Origin: Bin94 sp965215535
GTDB taxonomy: Bacteria > Gemmatimonadota > Gemmatimonadetes > Longimicrobiales > Gaopeijiaceae
Assembly: GCA_965215535.1 (NCBI GenBank)
Contig: OZ244063.1
Location: 1,054,001-1,118,000 of the forward strand
Direction: 5' to 3'
DNA length: 64,000 nucleotides
The position numbers were made by a program, and so were the translations under genes. Shown in pieces: positions 26,517 through 34,588 of the stretch. The stretch's first letter is position 1; each line of letters opens with the position of its first letter. The notes under the pieces are model-generated. The model was not told the DNA's origin, did not search any database, and saw only the letters and a list, made by a program, of their open reading frames with translations.

Positions 26517-27601
26517 CGGCGCCCGGAGTCTCCGGCCAGACGCTCTTCGTCGCGCGCCATGCGCAGCGCGGCCACGATCTCCTCGAGATCGCCGTCGAGG
26601 ATATCGCCCAGCCGGTAGAGACTCAGCCCGATCCGGTGATCGGTCACCCGGTTCTGGGGAAAGTTGTAGGTGCGAATCTTGGCGGATCGGTCGCCCGACC
26701 CGATCTGCGAGCGGCGTTCGGCGGCGCGTTCGGCTTCGCGGGCAGCGATTTCGCGATCGAGGAGACGGGAACGCAGAACCTTCATCGCCTTTGTCTTGTT
26801 CTTGTGCTGGGATTTTTCGTCCTGGCAGGTCACAACCAGGTCGGTGGGAATATGGGTAATGCGCACAGCCGAATCGGTGGTGTTGACCGATTGTCCGCCC
26901 GGCCCCGACGACCGGAAGACATCGATGCGCAGGTCGCCGGGATCGATCGCGATATCGACCTCTTCGGCTTCGGGCAGAACCGCCACCGAGGCCGCCGAGG
27001 TGTGGATGCGTCCCTGGCTCTCGGTGTCGGGAACGCGCTGCACCCGGTGGACTCCCGATTCAAAGCGCAGCAGACCGTAGGCCCCCCGGCCCCGCACCGT
27101 GAAGATCGCTTCGCGGATCGATCCGGGAATTCCCTCGGAGACGCCCGCCAGATCGACCGTCCACCCCTGGCGCTCGGCAAGGCGATGATACATGCGCATC
27201 AGCTCCGCACTGAAGAGCCCGGCCTCGTCTCCCCCCGTCCCGGCCCGCAGCTCGACCACGGCGGGGCGGTCATCGAGCGGGTCCGGCGGCGACAGCGCCA
27301 TCTGAAGCGCGGCCAGAGCGGCTGCGAGCTCGCCCTCGAGGGTTGCGATCTCCTCTTCGGCCAGCGCCTGCATCTCGAGGTCGTCGGCGTCGGCCAGGAT
27401 ATCGCGCGCACCGGCCAGCTCGGTCTCGATCCGCTCCACCCTGCCTCCGGCCGTGACCGCCGTCTCCAGTCCGGCACGCTCCTGCCCCAGCTCGCGAAGT
27501 CGGGCCGGGTTGCGCACCACCTCGGGATCGGAGAGTCCGGTTTCCACCTCGCCGAGGCGCTTCCGCACTTCTTCGAGACGGTGGGCAAGGCGGGAATCCA
27601 C
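26513..27601 (-). CDS. prfA: Peptide chain release factor 1
   Basis: 362 residues from a GTG at 27601, the only start giving normal RF1 length; the frame stays open upstream through the A+T-rich gap but without similarity. Catalytic GGQ at 235-237 (SSGPGGQSVN). The codon-reading tripeptide position reads PDT (191-193) in RVPDTESQGRIHTS, corresponding to the RF1 PxT class that reads UAA and UAG. No strong Shine-Dalgarno is seen at the GTG (a GGAG lies about 14 nt upstream). Confidence 0.95.
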   Translation of the reverse strand: MDSRLAHRLEEVRKRLGEVETGLSDPEVVRNPARLRELGQERAGLETAVTAGGRVERIETELAGARDILADADDLEMQALAEEEIATLEGELAAALAALQMALSPPDPLDDRPAVVELRAGTGGDEAGLFSAELMRMYHRLAERQGWTVDLAGVSEGIPGSIREAIFTVRGRGAYGLLRFESGVHRVQRVPDTESQGRIHTSAASVAVLPEAEEVDIAIDPGDLRIDVFRSSGPGGQSVNTTDSAVRITHIPTDLVVTCQDEKSQHKNKTKAMKVLRSRLLDREIAAREAERAAERRSQIGSGDRSAKIRTYNFPQNRVTDHRIGLSLYRLGDILDGDLEEIVAALRMARDEERLAGDSGRR

Positions 27602-28226
27602 GGCGAGGGGGCTCCGGGGCGAGGGGGATTGGATAGGTAGGGGGGATTGAAGAACCTGCAACTGCGGAGGGCATGGGCAGACCTGAAGGTAACCCGCCAG
27701 GGGCGCGGGGAAGGATCTTCTGCCCTGCAGGATCGGCGGCGCAAAGGGCCCCGAGAGACCTGCTGTGGACGCGGGAGCCGTGGCAGAGTCGCGCAGAGGG
27801 AAATGAGCGCGCAGCCGGGTGAGGGGGTTGGCCCCGGTTCCGTCCGCTCGGGCTTGCGCCCGGGTCAATCGTGTCCCGCCATGAGCCGACAACAGTTCCG
27901 CGACCTCCAATCTCCGGTTTTGACAGGGGTCGCTCTGCCGGGTGCGGATATCCACGGCCGGTTGCAAATTGTGATTCGTTGGCATGGGCATGGAGAGCTG
28001 CGATGCGCGTTTTACGAATATTGTGATTGCCACAGTTTCCGTTTGTACAAACAGAATATGGAATTGTGATTGTCGGATGTATGTTTGTGCAATGTTGTGA
28101 TTATATAATTTGTGATTGTGTGGATTTTTGATGATATGATTTTGGTTATGCAATTTGCGATTGTGCGGTTGTGCAGAATACAGTATTGCATAATATTGCA
28201 AAGATTTGCATAATATTGCAATGATT
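27602..28226. promoter_or_regulatory. Gene-free gap upstream of prfA with A+T-rich repeats
   Basis: 625 bp with no credible gene. The left half (27602-27960) is ordinary high-G+C sequence. From about 27960 to 28226 the DNA turns sharply A+T-rich and repetitive. The octamer TTGTGATT occurs at 27969, 28021, 28064, 28095 and 28110, with TTGCGATT at 28155. TTGCATAATATTGCAA occurs at 28186 and 28206. It lies upstream of prfA-prmC and just downstream of the lnt stop, so it may hold the prfA promoter and an operator array. Confidence 0.55.
28186..28221. repeat. Two 16-bp dyad repeats with 20-bp period
   Basis: TTGCATAATATTGCAA at 28186-28201 and again at 28206-28221. Each copy has inverted arms TTGCA and TGCAA around six bases. 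The 20-bp start-to-start spacing is close to two helical turns, as expected for cooperative binding of a dimeric regulator. Confidence 0.6.
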
Positions 28227-29738
28227 TTATGCAAAACGCCTGCGCCACACCGCCAGAACGACTCCTGTCGCCAGGAATGCAAAGCACAACATGCCGGTCA
28301 GATCTCCGATTCGGGTAAAGAGGGTGGGACCACGCCCTCGCGCCAGAGCCAGAACCCGCACGCCCGCCTCTCCGGGATCTAGTGCAAAGGCGTCGCCCCG
28401 CCCCTCGGGCGTGACCGCAAAGGTGAATCCGGTGGCGCCGGCCTGCAGCAGCCCGATCCGGTGCTCCTGCGCGCGCAGACGGCCGTGGGTTGCGTGTTGC
28501 CAGTAGGCCCAGCTTGTGCGAAAGGGACGCGCGGGATCGAACCAGTCGTCGTCCGAGAGAACCAATAGCCAATCGGCGCCGGCCTGCACCAGGGCGCGGG
28601 CAACCTCGGGAAAGGCCGAATCATAGCAGATCATGACTCCGACCGGACGCCCGCCCACCGGCAGCGGTCGCGCCTCGCTCCCCGCCCGGTAGCCGACTCC
28701 ACCTGGCTGCGAAGGCCAGGGACCTGCCGCCTCCATCCCCGGAACCAGTCGCATCTTGCGGTAGGAGGGAGACCGGGGAGCTGCGGCGGGCTGCACGATC
28801 GCGGCGTTGTACCAGAGTGTATCGCGCAGGCCCGCAGCGCCGACAACCTCGCGGTCGAGAATGCCTGTCACCACGGGGCGGTCAAGGGTGCGCGCCAGCT
28901 CGGCCACCCCCTCGGCAGGGTGTTGCACAAATCCCTCGGGAAAGACGACCAGGTCGAAGGGTTCGCGGCGGGCACGGTCGCGCAGCGCCTCCAGCCAGCG
29001 TAACGGATCGCCGATCTCCCGCCCCGGCTGCACAGCCGCCACCCGCGTCAGGATCTCGTCCCCCGCCTCGCCCGGCCCCTCCTGGCGCACAAGTCCCCAT
29101 GCCAGAGGCGCCAGCGCCACCGCCACTCCGGCAAGGGTTCGCCAGGATGCGATCCCGGCCCCGCGCTTCGTCGCCACACCACCGATCCAGACCCCGACCG
29201 CCACCGTCCACAGCGTCAGCAGGCGCCCACCCGAAAGCTCGACTCCGGCTGCGAGGACAGGCTCCCACGCCAGCGACGCACCGGTGGTCAGCCAGGCCAG
29301 CCGCATCCCCGGCAGATGCGCCAGCGCCCACTCGACCCCGGTCCAGCAGGCCGCCAGCGCGAGGGGCAGGGGCAGCCGTCGGCTGAGCAACGAGGCCGCG
29401 CCGCACCCCGCGCCCACAGCCAGACCGCCGATGAGAGAGATCAGAATCCAGGCCGGAAACGCCAGCGCACTGCGCCAGGAGAGCGCGGGAATCATCCAGA
29501 GCAGACCGATGCCGTAGGCGATCGTGGCCGTCAGGATCCCCAGGACGACGGGCGAGGGTGGAGGCCGGGGGTGGGGCTCAGGCCCGGCTGCCCTGCGCCG
29601 CAATCCGCCCGCCGTCAGCGCCGCACCCAGCGGAGCCAGCGCCAGAAAGGGAAGGACCGCCCCGCCGTGCGGCGAAAAGGTCAGACCGAGCGCAATGCCC
29701 GAAGCGATGGCCAGAAGTGCCGGCACCGCACGAATCAT
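28227..29738 (-). CDS. lnt: Apolipoprotein N-acyltransferase
   Basis: 503 residues from the ATG at 29738. An ATG 25 codons earlier (29813) is possible, but that extension is polar, covers the left island repeat and is not Lnt-like. About seven membrane helices in the first 210 residues. Then the periplasmic nitrilase-like domain with catalytic Glu (VVFPEGF), Lys (SYRKMRLVPG) and Cys (MICYDSAFPE), and a final membrane helix. It adds the third acyl chain to lipoproteins, consistent with the LolA and many lipoproteins in the window. Confidence 0.92.
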   Translation of the reverse strand: MIRAVPALLAIASGIALGLTFSPHGGAVLPFLALAPLGAALTAGGLRRRAAGPEPHPRPPPSPVVLGILTATIAYGIGLLWMIPALSWRSALAFPAWILISLIGGLAVGAGCGAASLLSRRLPLPLALAACWTGVEWALAHLPGMRLAWLTTGASLAWEPVLAAGVELSGGRLLTLWTVAVGVWIGGVATKRGAGIASWRTLAGVAVALAPLAWGLVRQEGPGEAGDEILTRVAAVQPGREIGDPLRWLEALRDRARREPFDLVVFPEGFVQHPAEGVAELARTLDRPVVTGILDREVVGAAGLRDTLWYNAAIVQPAAAPRSPSYRKMRLVPGMEAAGPWPSQPGGVGYRAGSEARPLPVGGRPVGVMICYDSAFPEVARALVQAGADWLLVLSDDDWFDPARPFRTSWAYWQHATHGRLRAQEHRIGLLQAGATGFTFAVTPEGRGDAFALDPGEAGVRVLALARGRGPTLFTRIGDLTGMLCFAFLATGVVLAVWRRRFA

Positions 29739-29760
29739 ATGGAGGGTGCGCCGGGAGGGG

Positions 29761-29777
29761 CGTTCTGCCGGGTTGGC
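29761..29777 (+). repeat. Left 17-bp island boundary repeat (candidate att)
   Basis: CGTTCTGCCGGGTTGGC, 22 bp upstream of the lnt ATG. It sits inside a dyad GGCGTTC (29759-29765) / GAACGCC (29779-29785), the kind of inverted arms a tyrosine recombinase core site has. Confidence 0.55.
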
Positions 29778-30006
29778 GGAACGCCAAGAGTCCGAATCAC
29801 GGCAGGAAATCATCTAACCTATTACAGGGCTGCATGATCTGCGTTTCCTGCCATTGGACTGAATCGTTCTGGATCGTACCAAGATAGCGGGTAAAAACGG
29901 ACCTGAATGGCGGGAGCAGGTTCGTTCCGGTCTCCGGCCGACGAAGCAGCGCCTGTATCCAGGTCTCCGGTGGCATGTTGTGAGCGCTGGTGGTCGCTAC
30001 CCTTCT

Positions 30007-30558
30007 TCAAAGGTCAAAGGTGGATACGGGTGACTCCGGTGACACTACTCCGGCCGACGGAATGCTATCGGCCACGCCAAGATCAATCAGGGCTTCTTTG
30101 ATCGAGACTTCCCTCAACCTCTTAAGGAGAGGACTCACAGAGACACCAGGCAGCCCAGTCGAACGATATACCTCAACGCCTTCCGAGAACACTAATTCCA
30201 TGGGTGTGCTGGTGCTGTTCGGAGTTGGCCGGGATAGAATTCCAGATACTGGTAGTGCAACCAAGAGACGACGCTCCCATGGGTCGGGTTCCCTTGACAG
30301 TACCAGATCAAACTTCCCAGGGTTTTCTCTTCGCCAATCCAGCCAGACAGCCAGCAGATTAGCACAGCTAAAAGACTGTGCGGGATCCAACACCAGCACA
30401 GTGGCAAAGTCCGCTTCATGAACCAATTCGCCCAAGGTCCCTCCACCAACCATCTTCCAATCTGTCGAGCGATTCTCGGCAGGCCAACAGCTCACCAACT
30501 GAAATGTAGCAGCTACGGCGATCACTGAACCAAGATGTCTGGTCGCTAACGATTTCAT
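30007..30558 (-). CDS. Putative thioredoxin-like lipoprotein
   Basis: 183 residues from the ATG at 30558. Signal peptide with lipobox LVSC (VIAVAATFQLVSCWPAE), so likely lipid-anchored. The mature part resembles a degenerate thioredoxin or TlpA fold: strand ATVLVLDPAQ, then SFSCANLLAVWLDWRRE with one cysteine where redoxins have CxxC, then KFDLVLSREP. With a single Cys it is probably not a classical disulphide oxidoreductase. It follows the beta-propeller gene by 14 bp and is in its operon. Function unknown; fold assignment tentative. Confidence 0.6.
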   Translation of the reverse strand: MKSLATRHLGSVIAVAATFQLVSCWPAENRSTDWKMVGGGTLGELVHEADFATVLVLDPAQSFSCANLLAVWLDWRRENPGKFDLVLSREPDPWERRLLVALPVSGILSRPTPNSTSTPMELVFSEGVEVYRSTGLPGVSVSPLLKRLREVSIKEALIDLGVADSIPSAGVVSPESPVSTFDL

Positions 30559-30572
30559 CCGACTATCATGTA

Positions 30573-31793
30573 TCAGCCGACCGGCAGCCAATCGCACGCC
30601 TCCGTATCGATTTTGTACCGCCGGATCCAAGTTGACATTGTGTTTTCGGCTTCGTCAAGGATACGATCCAACAGGTAAAGCGTGTCGCGCGAGATGGTGT
30701 GGACCACCCGCAAGTCATTGGCAAACTCGACGGTCCCGTCCACACACGCGACGTCGCGATCCCGGGATAGTATGCTAGCATACACGGTGGCCGGAAACTC
30801 CACCATAGGCGGCTCCCCTGCAACATCGATGTCGTGATGGATGAAAACCGTGCCGCCGTCGGACAGTGTGTATAGGCCGTGAAGCACGGACAGCATCTCC
30901 ATGCGATCCCTGAATGTCAGCCCGTCGGTACGATTATCGACGCGCTCCTGAGCGTCGCGTGGCACGCCCCTACGACGGACGTTTGGCAGGTGCACGGTGT
31001 CGATTGCCTCGCCTTCCCATGTTGCGAGGAGGACCTCGTTGGTTCCACCCATGCCGAAAAGCATCGTATCCGGCCACGCAGCAACCGTGCCAAGCCCGAA
31101 CATCCCGAGGAACATTGCCGACCCGCGAGCCGACCGGCGGTAGGTGGCGGGCAGATCGATTACATGATGGACACTTTCGGATGTAGCATCCCAGATCACT
31201 ACCGACTTCATGCTGTCAAGATCAATGGATGGAATCAGGATCACGCCGTCAACAACCGCCGCTGAAACGCCAGCGCTGCCAGGATGGCGAACGAGGCCAA
31301 GATGCTCGCCTGTCGCGGCAAGAAACCGGGATAGCTGGCGCCGATCTGTATCTGCGCCGACAACCACGGAGTCGTTGAGCAGGAAGGCAGGCCCGAGACT
31401 CTCAAACTCCCCGGGTCCCGAACCGGGGCGCCCATAAGTTCGAACAACCGATCCATCGCGTCCGAAGCGGAATATCCGTCCAGAAAAGTAGTCGGCAACG
31501 AGAAAGCTCCCGTCGGTCGTGTCCACGCTCAGAGACGATGGGTTCCCCAAGTAGTAGCTGTTGCTCCCCTGCAACAGAATCGGCTCGAGCGCAACGACAT
31601 CCGGACCTCTGTGGCTAGAGTCTCCGGCAAGGCGGTCCGCCGGTTTCGGGGAACAGGCGAAACCCAGCCCAGCAATGGCAAGGATTCCGAATCGGTGGAT
31701 TGCGTCTGCGGGGATGACGGATAAAACCGAACCTAAATTGGAGATTGGAACAAGAACTCCCAAATCCATTCGGAATTTCTGACAGAACGCCAT
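30573..31793 (-). CDS. 6-bladed beta-propeller lipoprotein
   Basis: 406 residues, ATG at 31793 (an ATG eight codons later is possible). A hydrophobic segment ending FGILAIAGLGFACSPK gives a probable lipobox at GFAC, though the preceding n-region is long. The NHL-like signature RFGRDGSVVRTYGRPGSGPGEFESLG is clear, followed by repeated beta-strand text to the C-terminus. These surface or periplasmic propellers are expanded in Bacteroidota and Gemmatimonadota; ligands are mostly unknown. Upstream, an IS630 remnant begins right after its start, so its native promoter has been separated from it. Confidence 0.8.
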   Translation of the reverse strand: MAFCQKFRMDLGVLVPISNLGSVLSVIPADAIHRFGILAIAGLGFACSPKPADRLAGDSSHRGPDVVALEPILLQGSNSYYLGNPSSLSVDTTDGSFLVADYFSGRIFRFGRDGSVVRTYGRPGSGPGEFESLGPAFLLNDSVVVGADTDRRQLSRFLAATGEHLGLVRHPGSAGVSAAVVDGVILIPSIDLDSMKSVVIWDATSESVHHVIDLPATYRRSARGSAMFLGMFGLGTVAAWPDTMLFGMGGTNEVLLATWEGEAIDTVHLPNVRRRGVPRDAQERVDNRTDGLTFRDRMEMLSVLHGLYTLSDGGTVFIHHDIDVAGEPPMVEFPATVYASILSRDRDVACVDGTVEFANDLRVVHTISRDTLYLLDRILDEAENTMSTWIRRYKIDTEACDWLPVG

Positions 31794-31812
31794 GACAATA
31801 AAGTACTGATAG

Positions 31813-32873
31813 CTAGTAATGTTTGAGTGATCTCAGGATGTCGTCTGCGGATTTCGTCCAGATGAAGGGCTTGGGGTCCTGGTTGTAGACTTCCAGGTAG
31901 TCCTCGATGGCCTGCGCGAGTCCCGGGGTGCTGCGATAGCTTCCGCGCCGGATCTGTCTGTTCGTGATCTCGGCTAACCAGCGTTCGATCTGGTTGAGCC
32001 AAGGTACGCTGGTCGAGGTGAAGTGCAGATGGAATCGGGGGTGTTTGAGAAGCCACTGGTGAATCATCGCGGTTCTGTGGGTCCCGTAGTTGTCGAGGAC
32101 CATGTGGATGTCCAGATCCTTCGGCACCGTACGCTCAATGACCGCGAGGAACCTTCTGAACTCGATCGACCGGTGGCGCGGATAAGACCTTCCGATGACT
32201 TCCCCCCGTGGCGGCGTCGAGGGCGGCGAAGAGCGAGGTGGTGCCGTTGCGTTTGTAGTCGCGAGTCTGGCGGGCCGGGGTTCCCGTACGCAGCGGAAGC
32301 ATTGGCTGGGTGCGGTCGAACGCCTGAGTCTGCGACTTCTCATCCACGCAGAGCACCACCGCCCGCTCCGGCGGGTCCATGTACAGGCCGACGACGTCGC
32401 GCACCTTCTCAATGAAAGGGGGTCTGCCGAGAGCTTGAAGGTTTCCACGCGGTGCGGCTGCAGGCCGAAAGCTCGCCATATCCGGCTCACCGGCGCGGAA
32501 CTCATGCCGCACGCCTTCGCCATTGAGCGCGTGCTCCACTGCGTGGCATCCCGATGCATCGTATCGAGTGTCATCGTCACAACCCGTTCCACGTCCGCAT
32601 CACTGACCCTCCGCGGGGTACCCGGCCTCGGTTCGTTAAGCAGGCCGTCGTACCTCTTCTCAATGAACCGCCGCAGCCACCTGCCAAACCATCTCGCGCG
32701 TGGTGCCCAACCGGGCCGCTACGCCCATGTCGCTCTATCCCTCGGCCGATGCAGGCGATCCGCGCCCGCATCGCAAAGGTCTGCCCGGTCGTGGGCCGCC
32801 ACCGCCAGCGTTCCCGCTCTTCCCGTTGTCCATCGTCGATCTCCGGCACTGTTCTAGTACGGTGATTCGCCAT
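31813..32873 (-). pseudogene. IS630-family transposase, several frameshifts
   Basis: Pieces in different frames together make an IS630 transposase. MANHRTRTVPEI starts at 32873, then a helix-turn-helix stretch VAARLGTTREMV, then RWLRRFIEKRYDGLLNEPRPGTPRRVSD in another frame, and MDPPERAVVLCVDEKSQTQAFDR (first Asp) in a third frame. The end returns to an earlier frame with HMVLDNYGTHR (second Asp) and SVPWLNQIERWLAE (Glu). At least three or four shifts are needed, so it is inactive. I could not define matching terminal repeats or TA duplications. It splits what looks like one minus-strand operon. Confidence 0.85.
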
Positions 32874-32960
32874 GAGGTGTGTTTCCCCCATCAAGGGGGT
32901 TCTGAAGTTCTACGTAGTAGAGTAACGATACCGACACGACCAACTACTGCTCTGATCGAG

Positions 32961-33158
32961 CTACCGCACCACGATGGGAGGGAGCTTCATACACCAGCAT
33001 CCGCTCACGGGATCGTAGAACGGACATCGGTATTCGCACCTCGACATGAAGTTTTTCACGTAGAGACCACTCTGTGCGCCCACCGAAGAGCCACGATCAC
33101 TACGCACTACCGGGCCACTAAAAAGCACAAGTATGGCGATTGTTATCGCCAGTGCCAT
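32961..33158 (-). CDS. Small exported Cys-rich peptide
   Basis: 65 residues, ATG with AGGA about 8 nt upstream. N-terminal signal sequence MALAITIAILVLFSGPVV, then a short mature part with four cysteines in C-x3-C-x8-C-x-C spacing (SRCEYRCPFYDPVSGCWCM) and a stop after PPIVVR. Such small exported Cys-rich peptides accompany 6-bladed beta-propeller genes in other phyla (the NVEALA peptides of Bacteroides are the known example), and a propeller gene lies next on this strand beyond the IS630 remnant. No sequence identity to that family is claimed. The gene may be real and orphaned from its operon. Confidence 0.5.
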   Translation of the reverse strand: MALAITIAILVLFSGPVVRSDRGSSVGAQSGLYVKNFMSRCEYRCPFYDPVSGCWCMKLPPIVVR

Positions 33159-33713
33159 TTTCTAAATCCTAGAGTTGATATCCATTTCCTTATCCTTGTG
33201 AAGTGTAGGGGTAGTCCCGCTTCGCCCGTGAGAGGAAAATCTGGCTGGGATACGGGTACATATGAAAATGCATTTTAACATCCTGCGGTCTTCGGCGCAA
33301 CATGAAGGTTAGGCCGTTTGCTGCTTGGTAGAGCATTTGGCGAGGGGCTTTGCCCCGCAGGTGAGGCCCAAACACGCTACAGCGGTGGATGTCGGAGGTG
33401 TTTGAAACAGAAGCTTAGCACACAGACACCGTGGCCGACGTTCGCAGCGATCGGTGCTGGGCGAGATGGAGCAGGCGGACAGTACGTCTGTAACTGGAGG
33501 GCCGGCTTAGATCCGGTCAGAAGCCCAGTAAACGGCGTCGCACAAGGCATAGATTTTTCAGGGCCCAAGCATGGCTCCAGGTTCGACTCTACCTGCGACT
33601 CGTGAGACGAAATCCAGCTCGGTCAGTAGAATGACAATCGCGAAGGGTGATACGACCTACGGCCAGCGTTATCGGACGAGCTGCCCCGCGATGGCTTACT
33701 CTCCCAGCGTCGC

Positions 33714-33850
33714 TCACAGCCGTCTGGGTACCCAGACGGCGCGTCCGACGACGCGAACCTCGTCGGCGAATACCGTCGATCCGGCCCGCCGGGAGATCGC
33801 GCGGATTGAACAGGCGATCCTCGGCATGGACGACGCGGAGGTCGAGAGGC
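33714..33850 (-). pseudogene. Possible S24/LexA-type repressor C-terminus remnant
   Basis: On the minus strand the last 18 codons before a TGA read FADEVRVVGRAVWVPRRL, very like the closing strands of S24-peptidase phage repressors. Just before it, in a neighbouring frame, LDLRVVHAEDRLFNPRDLPAGRID resembles the preceding loop. A frameshift would be required and no helix-turn-helix or catalytic Ser/Lys region was recovered, so this is a weak call. Confidence 0.25.
33719..33766. repeat. Two adjacent strong hairpins
   Basis: A 22-bp perfect palindrome at 33719-33740 (centre CTGGGTACCCAG) is followed 4 bp later by a 7-bp stem CCGACGA (33745-33751) / TCGTCGG (33760-33766) with an 8-nt loop. The first may be partly due to the coding pattern of the repressor remnant on the other strand. 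Confidence 0.6.
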
Positions 33851-34127
33851 TCGGCGGGTTCCAGATCTGCTCGTCGAGGATCGCCGAACTGAAGAGTCGG
33901 ATCCGGTATGCGGGTCTCGGTCTCCGGCTTCTCGACATGGCGTTCCAGCCGACTTCGCGGGGAGGTCGCTCCGGGCCAGCGATTCTTGCCAGGAAGGCAT
34001 CGGACGCCCCGGACGGGTGCATCCTGCCCTTGCGCGGCAAGACCGAAAGGACCGGCGGCCAAGCGGTTGGCTCAAAGGTCCGCAGCCTCGTCGGAGCGGC
34101 GCTCGCACCCTTCCGGTACGGACTGCT

Positions 34128-34225
34128 GGCTGGGAGCGACCCTGGGCGGGCGGTACGGGCTTTGTACAAGCCGAACCGTCCCGATGCCGATTGAGGCATG
34201 CCGAGATGGGGGGTCGCTCCCAGCC
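34128..34225. repeat. 98-bp cloverleaf-like inverted repeat
   Basis: Outer perfect 15-bp arms GGCTGGGAGCGACCC (34128-34142) and GGGTCGCTCCCAGCC (34211-34225) enclose two inner hairpins: GGCTT/AAGCC at 34158-34172 (extended by CGGT/ACCG) and ATGCC/GGCAT at 34184-34199. Single-stranded DNA or RNA of this piece would fold into a multi-branched structure. No gene accounts for it. Confidence 0.65.
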
Positions 34226-34336
34226 ACGGCCAAGAAGCGCGGATCGGCGGCCACACTACCGCTGGTCCTGACGCAACCGCCGGCGCGCCAGCGGCTTGTA
34301 GCATCTTGTCCATTGTCCGGTCGAACGGCGATTCCG

Positions 34337-34366
34337 TGTCCGGCCACCCCCAAGGTGAGCCGGACA
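34337..34366. repeat. 12-bp stem hairpin
   Basis: TGTCCGGC (34337-34344) plus CACC pairs with GGTG plus GCCGGACA (34359-34366), with a single bulged A and a five-base loop. Strong enough for a terminator, but no T-run follows on either strand. Confidence 0.5.
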
Positions 34367-34494
34367 GGTCTGGATCGGCACCGAGAGCGTCCAACCGCCT
34401 CCAAGTTACGGCTCCGGGCAAGCCGAGTCCCGACGACTGGTGAACGAGGCTTCCACATGCGAGCTTTGGTTCGCGCAGATCGTGCAGTCCATCG

Positions 34495-34502
34495 AATCGA
34501 AA
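34495..34502 (+). repeat. 8-bp target-site duplication, left copy (IS1595 element)
   Basis: AATCGAAA lies immediately outside the left terminal repeat and recurs at 37101-37108 immediately outside the right one. Eight bases is the duplication length typical of IS1595-family insertions. The right copy is part of the Shine-Dalgarno region of the recombinase pseudogene, so the insertion separated that gene from its upstream sequence. Confidence 0.85.
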
Positions 34503-34526
34503 GGGGATTATATCTATAACTTGACA
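34503..34526 (+). repeat. Left terminal inverted repeat of the IS1595 element
   Basis: Starts GGGGATTATA and ends ACTTGACA, with six variable bases between. The inverse at 37077-37100 reads GGAGATTATA ... ACTTGACA when taken from the right end, with identical spacing. The terminal TTGACA also serves as a promoter -35 box. Confidence 0.85.
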
Positions 34527-34549
34527 GAGGGAGAGAATTCAGTTATCGT
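34521..34549 (+). promoter_or_regulatory. Transposase promoter overlapping the left terminal repeat
   Basis: Consensus -35 TTGACA (34521-34526), 17-bp spacer, -10 TATCGT (34544-34549). Transcription would start near 34556, consistent with translation starting at the ATG at 34589 (GGAG 8 nt upstream) rather than at the ATG at 34556. Confidence 0.65.
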
Positions 34550-34588
34550 TCATGCATGAAGAATAACCGCCTGAACGGAGTCTCGCAA

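Larger units (their letters stand above)
33159..34494. other. Gene-poor stretch with strong hairpins
   Basis: About 1.3 kb without a confident gene. It contains a GGGGC-TTT-GCCCC hairpin (33344-33356), a possible repressor C-terminus on the minus strand near 33714, and a run of strong inverted repeats (33719-33766, 34128-34225, 34337-34366). Translations on both strands look like unconstrained text apart from a helical plus-strand stretch near 33800-33900 (AIARIEQ-like). I interpret it as decayed mobile or prophage DNA. Confidence 0.5.

Noticed and set aside
27960..28226. Considered as a CRISPR array because of repeated TTGTGATT.
   Set aside because: Repeats are only 8-16 bp, spacing is irregular and there are no uniform unique spacers.
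29822..30010. 62-codon minus-strand open frame between lnt and the thioredoxin-like lipoprotein.
   Set aside because: No ribosome site, no export signal and no similarity; overlaps the end of the lipoprotein gene.
31794..32960. Search for terminal repeats and TA duplications of the IS630 copy, including the CCCCC-ATCAA-GGGGG hairpin at 32885-32899.
   Set aside because: No inverted match between the two sides was convincing; the ends may be eroded.
33265..33276. 12-bp palindrome AAAATGCATTTT upstream of the Cys-rich peptide gene.
   Set aside because: Short and A+T-rich in an A+T-rich stretch; too weak to name as an operator.
33286..33610. Stretch with tRNA-like pieces (TTGGTAGAGC near 33330 and GGTTCGACTCTACCTG near 33580), considered as tRNA, tmRNA or intron.
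   Set aside because: The pieces are 250 bp apart, the arms do not pair properly, no acceptor stem or CCA is present, and no tag-peptide frame was found.
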